A stretch of DNA of 5,435 bases, taken from Desulfobacteraceae bacterium (GTDB lineage: Bacteria; Desulfobacterota; Desulfobacteria; Desulfobacterales; SG8-13). The stretch is taken from NCBI GenBank assembly GCA_029287875.1, contig JARFQH010000114.1, positions 1 through 5,435 of the forward strand, read 5' to 3'. This document shows, one piece after another, positions 1-5,435 of this stretch. The translations under genes were made by a program, and so were the position numbers. The notes below the pieces were generated by a model, which worked only from the letters and a program-made list of their open reading frames with translations, was not told where the DNA came from and ran no database searches. Numbering within the stretch: the stretch's first letter is position 1; each line of letters begins with the position of its first letter.

Positions 1-3000
1 ACGACAACTCTTCCGCCGGTCATGTATTCGCAGCCGTGATCGCCGAGGCCTTCCACAACGGCTCGCACGCCGCTGTTGCGCACGCAGAAGCGTTCGCCGG
101 CCACACCGCGGATGAAGGCTTCGCCGGAGGTTGCGCCGTACAGGGCGACATTGCCGATAACGATGTTTTCCTCCGCCGCAAAGCGGCTGCCCTCCGGCGG
201 GTTGACGGCCAGCTTGGCACCCGAGAGCCCTTTGCCGAAATAGTCGTTGGCATCGCCGCGGAGATGAATGGTCAGCCCGGGTGCGCCGAAGGCGCAGAAA
301 CTCTGTCCGGCACTGCCGTTGGCGTGGATAACAATCGTGTCTTCGGGCAGGCCTTTATCGCCGTATCTTCTGGAAATTTCGTAGCTGAGCAGCGTGCCGA
401 CCGTGCGTTGTATGTTTCGGACCGATAGGTCTATTTCCACACGCGATCCGTTTTCAAGCGCCGGTCGGCATTTTTCGATCAAGGCGTGGTCCAAGGCTTT
501 GTCGAGACCGTGGTCTTGTTTCTGGGCCCGGCAGGTGTCGGGCGTTGCTTCCGGCCGTTCCGGGAGGAAGAGAATCCTGGAAAAATCGAGTCCCCGGGCT
601 TTCCAATGATCGACAGCCGGAGTGACCGACAATTTGTCAACCCGGCCGACCATCTCGGTCACCCGGCGAAAACCCAGTGTAGCCATTATCCTGCGAAGAT
701 CCTCGGCGATAAACCGCATCAGGTTGATCACATCCTCGGGCTTACCGGCGAATTTCTTGCGCAACTGCGGGTCCTGGGTGGCGATGCCGACCGGGCAGGT
801 ATTCAGGTGGCAGACTCGCATCATCACACAGCCCAGGGCAATCAGAGAGATCGTGCCGAAGCCGAACTCCTCGGCACCGAGCAGGCCGGCGACCGCTACA
901 TCGCGCGCTGTTTTCAGCTGACCGTCGCACTCCAGCACCACACGGCTGCGCAGGCCGTTCAACAGCAGGGTTTGCTGCGTTTCGGCCAGCCCCAGCTCCC
1001 AGGGCAGGCCGGCGTGTCGGATCGAGCCCTGGGGCGAAGCACCGGTTCCGCCCGATTCGCCGCTGATCAGGATCAGATCAGCCTTGCCCTTGGCGACGCC
1101 GGCTGCCACCGTTCCGACGCCCACTTCCGATACCAGTTTGACGGTGATCCGTGCACGCGGGTTGGCGTTTTTCAGGTCGTGAATGAGTTGAGCCAGGTCT
1201 TCGATCGAATAGATGTCGTGGTGCGGCGGCGGCGATATCAAGCCGACATAGGGTGTCGAATGCCGGGTCTTGGCGATCCAGGGATAGACCTTGAACCCGG
1301 GCAGCTGCCCGCCCTCGCCCGGCTTGGCCCCCTGGGCCATTTTGATCTGCAAGTCCGCGGCGCTGGCCAGGTAGGCACCCGTGACGCCGAAGCGGCCGGA
1401 GGCCACCTGTTTGACGGCGCTGTTGCGCCAGTCCCCGTTGCCATCGGGTCGGTAGCGGTCCGGGTCCTCGCCGCCCTCACCGCTGTTGCTCTTGCCCCCG
1501 ATGCGGTTCATGGCGATTGCCAGCGTTTCGTGGGCTTCCTTGCTGATGGAGCCGTAAGACATGGCGCCGGTCTTGAAGCGCCGGACGATCTCGTCCCACG
1601 GTTCGACCTCTTCCAGAGGAACCGGCGGAGAACCTGTCTTGAACTCGAACAAGCCTCTAATGAAGCCCCCGCGACGGTTCTGGCCGTCGACGAGTTCGGT
1701 AAATTCGTTCCAGGCCCGGTGGTCGTTGCTGCGCACTGCCTGCTGCAACCTGGCAATGGTCAGCGGCGTGTACTGGTGGGCCTCACCGTTGCGGCGCCAC
1801 TTGTACTTACCGCCGGGATCCAGCTGTCGCTCGGATTCATGGCTTCGGGATGCATCGGCGTGCCGGTGCCGCTGTCGGACCTCTTCGGCGATCAGGTCGA
1901 TGCCGGCACCGCTGATCCGCGACGGCGTGCCCGCAAAATACCGGTCTACGACGGTTTCATTGAGGCCGACACACTCGAAGATCTGGGCGCCGCGGTAGCT
2001 CTGCAGGGTTGAGATGCCCATTTTTGACATCACTTTGAGGATGCCTTTTTCCGCGGCCTTCACATAGTTGGCGTCAGCCGTTGACGCATCTACCTCGGGC
2101 AGGTCGCCGCCGACAATCATCTGCGCCAGGGTTTCGAATACCAGATACGGATTGACGGCAGCGGCTCCGTACCCCAACAGACAGCAGAAGTGATGGATTT
2201 CCCGGGCCTCACCGGTTTCAACCACCAGGCCGCAGCGGGTCCGCAGGCCTTTACGAATCAGGTGGTGGTGGAGGCCGGCCGTGGCCAGCAAGGCCGGAAT
2301 CGGTGCCAACTTTTCATCGGCCCCGCGATCGGAGAGGATCAGAAGGGTCGCACCGTTTTTCACGGCTCCGACCGCAGTGCGGAAGAGGTCGGTCAGCGCC
2401 CGCTCGAGTCCGCGGCTGCCTTCCTCCATCCGAAAAAGGATCGACAGCGCTGCCAGGCGCAGATCGGGCCGGTCGATCTGACGCAGCTGTGCCAGACGCG
2501 TATCGGTCAGAACGGGTCCGTCCAGCATGAGCTGCCGACAGTGCCGGGGCGTTTCCTGAAAAAGGTCCTGCTCCGTGCCGACGGTTGTTCTCAGGGAGGT
2601 CACCAACTCTTCACGTATGGCATCCAGCGGCGGATTGGTCACCTGTGCAAACAGCTGCTTGAAATAGTCGTACAAAAGGCGCGGCCGCCTGGACAAAATG
2701 GCCGGTGGGATATCGTCGCCCATCGAGCCGACCGGCTCTTTGGCGTTTAGAGCCATGGGGGCCAGGATCATTCTTAGGTCCTCTTCGGTGTACCCGAAGA
2801 CCTGCTGGCGAATCGGCAGGGCCAGCGTTTCCGGTTCCGGTCCGGCAACCGGCCGCGGCAACCGGTCGAATGTCGCCAGGTTCTGCGTCAGCCAAGCGCG
2901 ATAGGGTCGGCGTCGGCTGATGCCTTCTTTGATTTCATCGTCTTCGACAATGCGTCCTTTCTCGATGTCGATAAGGAACATGCGGCCCGGCTGCAGGCGC

Positions 3001-4232
3001 CCTTTGCTGCGCACTTTTTCCGGCGGTACAGGCAGCACGCCGGTTTCCGAGGCCATGATGACCCGATCATCCGTGGTCACCGTGTAACGCGAGGGGCGCA
3101 AACCGTTGCGATCGAGCACCGCACCGATGCACGTGCCGTCAGTGAAGGCGATGGCCGCCGGACCGTCCCAAGGCTCCATCAGGCAGGCGTGGTACTCGTA
3201 AAAAGCCTTCTTCTCATCACTCATTGTCCGGTGGTTCTGCCAAGCTTCCGGTATCATCATCATGATGGCGTGCGGTAGGGAGCGGCCGGTGTGGTAGAGC
3301 AGTTCGACGGCGTTGTCGAAGATGGCGGAATCGCTGGCACCGGGGGTTGCCACTGGAAACAGCTTGGCGATATCCGCACCGAAGAGGTCCGATTTGAAGA
3401 GGGCCTGGCGGGCATTTAGCCAATTGACATTGCCGCGCAGCGTGTTGATCTCGCCGTTGTGGCACAAAAAGCGAAAGGGATGTGCCAGGTCCCAGGTCGG
3501 AAAAGTGTTGGTGCTGTAGCGCTGGTGGACCAGCGCCAGGGCGCTGACCACGTTCGGGTGGCTCAGGTCGGGAAAATAGTCGTGGATTTGGTCGGCAAGG
3601 AGCATGCCCTTATATACTAGTGTGCGGCAGGACAGGCTGGGGACGTGAAAAAAGGACGCTTGGCTCAGACCCGACTCACGCACGAAACGTTCCATGACTT
3701 TGCGGATGACCAACAGTTTGCGCTCGAAATGGGCCGTATCGGCGATGCCCGGGCCGCGGCCGATGAAGATCTGCTGGATGGCCGGTTCCCGCTGTCGTGC
3801 CAACAGGCCCAGGGCCGTGCTGTCGACCGGCATGCGCCGCCATCCCAGAAACTGTTGATCTTCCTGCCGGATGACCTCTTCAAATCGGTGCATGTACAAC
3901 CGCCGCTGATTGTCGTCGCGCGGCAGGAACACCAGGCCGCAGCCGTAACGCTTTTCTTCCGGCAGCCCGATCCCGATGCGCTCGCAGCAGTTTCGCAAAA
4001 ATTCATGGGGCATTTGCATGAGGATGCCCGCCCCGTCGCCGGTGGTTTCGTCGCATCCGCAGGCTCCCCGATGACTGAGGTTCACCAGGATTTTCAGACC
4101 GTCCTGGATGATGGCATGCGACTTGCGGCCTTTGATGTCACATATCAGGCCGATCCCGCAGGCGTCGTGCTCAAAACGCGGATCATATAGCCCCCTGCGG
4201 GTTTGGCGTTCATCTGATGGATCGTTTATCAT
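1..4232 (-). CDS. gltB: Glutamate synthase (GOGAT) large/alpha subunit, 3'-truncated by window edge
   Basis: The enzyme transfers glutamine amide nitrogen to 2-oxoglutarate, giving two glutamates, in the cytoplasm. The 1410 visible residues show the family's domain order. First is a class II (Ntn) glutaminase domain with Cys25 in HDACGIG as the predicted nucleophile, exposed by removing a 24-residue propeptide; HQRYSTNT (236-243) and HNGEINT (258-264) follow. The central domain (about 455-780) includes GSMGDD (502-507) and SYRG (745-748). The FMN/synthase domain (about 870-1180) has SNSGEGGEDP (915-924), KPGEGGQLPG and SPPPHHDIYS. Cys1135, Cys1141 and Cys1146 (C-x5-C-x4-C) are the [3Fe-4S] ligands. 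The GXGXG beta-helix starts near 1245, with ANGSAGQSF at 1304-1312, and is cut at MTGGRVVV. Against E. coli GltB roughly 100 C-terminal residues are missing. The frame is open throughout with no frameshift. The ATG at 4232-4230 is the only plausible start, because TAA immediately precedes it. Whether the electron donor is NADPH (with GltD) or ferredoxin cannot be decided, since any gltD would lie off the left edge. Confidence 0.97.
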   Translation of the reverse strand, partial: MINDPSDERQTRRGLYDPRFEHDACGIGLICDIKGRKSHAIIQDGLKILVNLSHRGACGCDETTGDGAGILMQMPHEFLRNCCERIGIGLPEEKRYGCGLVFLPRDDNQRRLYMHRFEEVIRQEDQQFLGWRRMPVDSTALGLLARQREPAIQQIFIGRGPGIADTAHFERKLLVIRKVMERFVRESGLSQASFFHVPSLSCRTLVYKGMLLADQIHDYFPDLSHPNVVSALALVHQRYSTNTFPTWDLAHPFRFLCHNGEINTLRGNVNWLNARQALFKSDLFGADIAKLFPVATPGASDSAIFDNAVELLYHTGRSLPHAIMMMIPEAWQNHRTMSDEKKAFYEYHACLMEPWDGPAAIAFTDGTCIGAVLDRNGLRPSRYTVTTDDRVIMASETGVLPVPPEKVRSKGRLQPGRMFLIDIEKGRIVEDDEIKEGISRRRPYRAWLTQNLATFDRLPRPVAGPEPETLALPIRQQVFGYTEEDLRMILAPMALNAKEPVGSMGDDIPPAILSRRPRLLYDYFKQLFAQVTNPPLDAIREELVTSLRTTVGTEQDLFQETPRHCRQLMLDGPVLTDTRLAQLRQIDRPDLRLAALSILFRMEEGSRGLERALTDLFRTAVGAVKNGATLLILSDRGADEKLAPIPALLATAGLHHHLIRKGLRTRCGLVVETGEAREIHHFCCLLGYGAAAVNPYLVFETLAQMIVGGDLPEVDASTADANYVKAAEKGILKVMSKMGISTLQSYRGAQIFECVGLNETVVDRYFAGTPSRISGAGIDLIAEEVRQRHRHADASRSHESERQLDPGGKYKWRRNGEAHQYTPLTIARLQQAVRSNDHRAWNEFTELVDGQNRRGGFIRGLFEFKTGSPPVPLEEVEPWDEIVRRFKTGAMSYGSISKEAHETLAIAMNRIGGKSNSGEGGEDPDRYRPDGNGDWRNSAVKQVASGRFGVTGAYLASAADLQIKMAQGAKPGEGGQLPGFKVYPWIAKTRHSTPYVGLISPPPHHDIYSIEDLAQLIHDLKNANPRARITVKLVSEVGVGTVAAGVAKGKADLILISGESGGTGASPQGSIRHAGLPWELGLAETQQTLLLNGLRSRVVLECDGQLKTARDVAVAGLLGAEEFGFGTISLIALGCVMMRVCHLNTCPVGIATQDPQLRKKFAGKPEDVINLMRFIAEDLRRIMATLGFRRVTEMVGRVDKLSVTPAVDHWKARGLDFSRILFLPERPEATPDTCRAQKQDHGLDKALDHALIEKCRPALENGSRVEIDLSVRNIQRTVGTLLSYEISRRYGDKGLPEDTIVIHANGSAGQSFCAFGAPGLTIHLRGDANDYFGKGLSGAKLAVNPPEGSRFAAEENIVIGNVALYGATSGEAFIRGVAGERFCVRNSGVRAVVEGLGDHGCEYMTGGRVV

Positions 4233-4239
4233 TTAATGG

Positions 4240-4246
4240 CTTTCTT
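4240..4246 (-). promoter_or_regulatory. Weak ribosome binding site of gltB
   Basis: The minus strand reads AAGAAAG, then 7 nt, then the ATG at 4232. It is a poor match to AAGGAGG, but it is the only purine-rich stretch at a proper distance. The in-frame TAA directly before the ATG rules out a longer protein, so the start is fixed despite the weak site. Confidence 0.5.
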
Positions 4247-4279
4247 ATCTGATTATAAAAAGTTGCATGGAATCACAGA

Positions 4280-4294
4280 GCAAATAAGGTGCCA
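4280..4294 (-). promoter_or_regulatory. Sigma-54 (RpoN) -24/-12 promoter of gltB
   Basis: The minus strand reads TGGCACCTTATTTGC followed by T. This matches the RpoN consensus TGGCAC-N5-TTGCW, with exactly 10 nt between the GG (-24) and the GC (-12). Counting the final C as -12 puts +1 near 4268, giving a leader of about 36 nt before the gltB ATG at 4232. Sigma-54 promoters need an ATP-driven enhancer-binding activator and are typical of nitrogen-assimilation genes, which fits glutamate synthase. The orientation and distance to gltB are both right. The activator itself is not in the window. Confidence 0.82.
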
Positions 4295-4366
4295 GGTTTA
4301 TCCGCAGTTTCTTTTCCTTACAATAGATTGATATTTATCGGAAAAAGTATTTTTTGAATAAACCTG
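4293..4366. repeat. Two nested inverted repeats around the IHF-like site
   Basis: The outer arms CAGGTTTAT (4293-4301) and ATAAACCTG (4358-4366) are a perfect 9-bp inverted repeat. The inner arms CTTTTCC (4311-4317) and GGAAAAAG (4340-4347) match except for one extra A. The two pairs are nearly concentric, centred near 4329, with the IHF-like match between the inner arms. The outer left arm overlaps the -24 box by two bases. The repeat lies upstream of the predicted gltB start of transcription, so it would act as DNA, or only in a read-through transcript from the SDR gene. Function is unknown. It could be an activator or repressor site pair, or chance in AT-rich DNA. Confidence 0.4.
4321..4333 (-). 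promoter_or_regulatory. IHF binding site (consensus match) upstream of the gltB promoter
   Basis: The minus strand reads TATCAATCTATTG, which satisfies every fixed position of the IHF consensus WATCAANNNNTTR. It lies at about -54 to -66 relative to the predicted +1 (4268), in an AT-rich stretch. This is where IHF usually bends DNA so that a distant activator can touch sigma-54 polymerase. The consensus is degenerate and can occur by chance in AT-rich DNA, so support comes mainly from the position relative to the -24/-12 element. Confidence 0.6.
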
Positions 4367-4439
4367 TCTGTCGGCCGGCGCGGGAACTCGACAAAATTGT
4401 TAAATATTTTTTTATAAACAACAAAAATGTGACTGCCGA

Positions 4440-4461
4440 GCATTTTTTACGGAAATAATGC
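4440..4461. promoter_or_regulatory. 22-bp imperfect palindrome, candidate activator (enhancer) site for gltB
   Basis: GCATT at 4440-4444 is mirrored by AATGC at 4457-4461, and 9 of the 11 symmetric positions across the 22 bp are complementary. The centre is about 182 bp upstream of the predicted gltB +1, within the usual range for sigma-54 enhancer sites. It begins 6 bp past the SDR stop codon. It does not match the NtrC consensus (TGCAC-N7-GTGCA type). No T-run follows on either strand, so it is not a good intrinsic terminator. The assignment is inferred from symmetry and position only. Confidence 0.35.
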
Positions 4462-4467
4462 CCTGTC

Positions 4468-5256
4468 TCAGTAGGCCTGCACGAGTCCACCGTCGGCCAA
4501 AACGGTCTGGCCGGTGATGTAGGTATTGGCCGCCGAGCCGAGAAACACGGCCAGGCGGGCCAGTTCCTCCGGACGTCCGTAGCGGCCCAGGGGAATTTCG
4601 GCGGCGCTTTTTTTCTGAAGATCGCCAAGAGCCAGGCCCAGTTTTTCAGCCCGCATGGCCTCTATGTTGCGAAGGCGTGCCGTGTCCATTTTCCCGGGAC
4701 CGACCACGTTGACCAGAATGTTTTCTCGTGCCAGTTCTCGCGCCAGGGTTTTGGTCAGGCCCACCACGCCCATGCGGAAGGTGTTGGAGAGGATCAAGTT
4801 GTCGATCGCCTGGCGGGTGGAGGACGACGTGAAGTTGACGATCCTGCCCGCGCCGGCCGCACGCATCAGGGGCAGTACGGCGCGGATACTGCGGATGAAG
4901 CCGAGCAGGGTCAGCTCGAACGCTTTCTGCCAGGCGTCGTCGTCGAAGGCGTCGAACCCGCCGGCCGGCGGCCCGCCGGAGTTGTTTACCAGCGCGAAGA
5001 CCGAACCGAACCGCTGGGCCGCGGCCGCGACCACATTTCGGGTGTCTGCGGCTACGGTGATATCACCAACCACATATTCCGGTCTTTCGCCCGTTGCCGC
5101 CGATATCTCCTCCCGGGCCTGCTTCAAACGGTCTTCCGAGCGCGCAAAGAGCATCACCCGTGCACCCTCGCGTGCAAATTCCATGGCGGCGGCTTTGCCG
5201 AGGCCGTCGCTGGCGGCCAAGACCAGTACTGGTTTTCCTTGCAGTCCCAAATTCAT
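4468..5256 (-). CDS. Atypical short-chain dehydrogenase/reductase (SDR), 3-oxoacyl-ACP-reductase-like
   Basis: This is a 262-residue protein, normal length for a classical SDR, with a Rossmann fold and no signal peptide or membrane segment. The general fold is clear: LAASDGLG (13-20) in the nucleotide loop, GDITV (64-68), LVNNSGG (89-95), RIVNFTSSS (138-146), GLTKTLARELA (166-176), NVVGPGKMDT (183-192) and a C-terminal GRPEELARLAVFLGS...YITGQTVLADGG. The motifs are non-canonical. The first Gly of TGxxxGxG is Ala14. The catalytic Tyr and Lys of YxxxK are Ser157 and Arg161 (SNTFR). The usual active-site Asn is Thr116. Only Ser144 of the tetrad remains. This resembles the BKR-like SDR subgroup known for imperfect cofactor and tetrad motifs, so reductase activity on 3-oxoacyl substrates should not be assumed. 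The ATG at 5256 has an AAGGAG site 6 nt upstream, and an in-frame TAA at the same site excludes extension. The gene ends in TGA at 4470-4468. Substrate is unknown. Confidence 0.93.
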   Translation of the reverse strand: MNLGLQGKPVLVLAASDGLGKAAAMEFAREGARVMLFARSEDRLKQAREEISAATGERPEYVVGDITVAADTRNVVAAAAQRFGSVFALVNNSGGPPAGGFDAFDDDAWQKAFELTLLGFIRSIRAVLPLMRAAGAGRIVNFTSSSTRQAIDNLILSNTFRMGVVGLTKTLARELARENILVNVVGPGKMDTARLRNIEAMRAEKLGLALGDLQKKSAAEIPLGRYGRPEELARLAVFLGSAANTYITGQTVLADGGLVQAY

Positions 5257-5262
5257 TTTTGA

Positions 5263-5269
5263 CTCCTTT
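5263..5269 (-). promoter_or_regulatory. Strong ribosome binding site of the SDR gene
   Basis: The minus strand reads AAAGGAG with a 6-nt spacer to the ATG at 5256, close to ideal. Its upstream half (5266-5269) is also the outer end of the long inverted repeat 5266-5434. In a transcript starting upstream of the repeat, this part of the site could be base-paired. Confidence 0.85.
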
Positions 5270-5434
5270 TAGGGTCACGGTAAGAAATAATGCCACACGA
5301 TTGCGCCGGATTATGGTTTGTCTACAAGGCACATCCACCTGCGCATATCGGGATATGTGTGGGTGGATGTAACACAGTAGACGGGCCATAAGACAAGCAA
5401 GAGGTGGTATTATTTTTTGCCGGGGCCCTTAAAG
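5266..5434 (+). repeat. 169-nt long imperfect inverted repeat (single hairpin), ERIC/NEMIS- or MITE-like, or structured RNA
   Basis: Read as plus-strand RNA, nearly the whole stretch folds into one stem. The apex is a CGGG loop (5349-5352) on an 18-bp stem (5331-5348 with 5353-5370). Next comes a 5/6-nt internal loop, then a 15-bp stem (5311-5325 with 5377-5391). A 6/5 loop, a 4-bp stem (5301-5304 with 5397-5400) and a 4/3 loop follow. The outer stem (5266-5296 with 5404-5434) has 29 pairs in 31 positions, with mismatches at 5277/5423 and 5270/5430. The total is about 66 pairs, 10 of them G-U. On the minus strand those ten would be A-C mismatches, leaving 56 pairs. The outer end touches the SDR ribosome binding site, and the other arm ends one base from the window edge, so the element may continue beyond it. 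No reading frame, clear promoter or intrinsic terminator is evident inside. It occupies most of the 179 bp upstream of the SDR gene. Strand + is given only because of the wobble bias. Confidence 0.8.
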
Positions 5435-5435
5435 T

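Noticed and set aside
486..2012. A 508-codon open frame on the plus strand, antisense to gltB
   Set aside because: It lies wholly opposite gltB, whose translation is unmistakable. Its product has no recognisable family and is rich in Gly/Ala/Arg/Gln/Asp, typical of a shadow frame in GC-rich coding DNA.
3645..4190. Plus-strand open frame of 181 codons opposite the start of gltB (a similar one of 186 codons lies at 2190-2750)
   Set aside because: Antisense shadows of conserved GltB regions, with no recognisable motifs.
4252..4257. Perfect TATAAT on the minus strand just upstream of gltB
   Set aside because: At 17 nt upstream the hexamer is CTCTGT, a poor -35, and there is no TGn extension. 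It would lie inside the leader of the predicted sigma-54 transcript. A weak secondary promoter cannot be excluded.
4397..4425. AT-rich imperfect inverted repeat (TTGTT...AACAA) in the intergenic region, considered as a terminator
   Set aside because: Only five continuous A/T-dominated pairs, with mismatches inside, so too weak for an intrinsic terminator.
4655..5272. Plus-strand open frame of 205 codons opposite the SDR gene
   Set aside because: Ser/Arg/Pro-rich product with no family resemblance. The SDR on the other strand has full family motifs and a strong ribosome site.
5266..5434. Reading the long inverted repeat as a CRISPR array, tRNA or Rho-independent terminator
   Set aside because: There are no direct repeats with spacers, no cloverleaf, and no stem directly followed by a terminal T-run. 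The structure is a single long foldback.

Overview
The window is GC-rich in its coding parts and carries two genes, both on the minus strand. Neither gene alone identifies the organism. The gene content, a -24/-12 (sigma-54) promoter and an IHF-type site together suggest a Gram-negative, proteobacteria-like or Desulfobacterota-like genome. That placement is an inference with low confidence.

Layout. Positions 1-4232 (minus) hold 1410 codons of a glutamate synthase (GOGAT) large subunit, gltB. It starts inside the window and runs off the left edge within its C-terminal beta-helix domain. Positions 4233-4467 are an AT-rich intergenic region that looks like a complete sigma-54 control region for gltB: a -24/-12 element with exact spacing, a perfect IHF-consensus match about 55-65 bp upstream of the predicted start of transcription, nested inverted repeats around that match, and a further 22-bp imperfect palindrome near -180. 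Positions 4468-5256 (minus) hold an atypical short-chain dehydrogenase/reductase (SDR) whose nucleotide-binding and catalytic motifs are altered. Positions 5257-5435 contain no gene. Almost all of this stretch (5266-5434) is one long imperfect inverted repeat that folds as a 169-nt hairpin of about 66 pairs and overlaps the SDR ribosome binding site. All ten wobble-type differences between its arms favour folding of the plus-strand RNA.

How the parts fit. GOGAT makes two glutamates from glutamine and 2-oxoglutarate and is the central ammonium-assimilation step with glutamine synthetase. A sigma-54 promoter therefore makes sense as nitrogen control. The SDR points the same way but is separated from gltB by 235 bp containing gltB's own promoter, so a shared operon is unlikely. 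No convincing terminator lies between them, and read-through from the SDR into gltB is possible.

The least explained element is the long hairpin at the right edge. It could be an ERIC/NEMIS-type dispersed palindromic repeat, a MITE-like foldback element, or a structured RNA.
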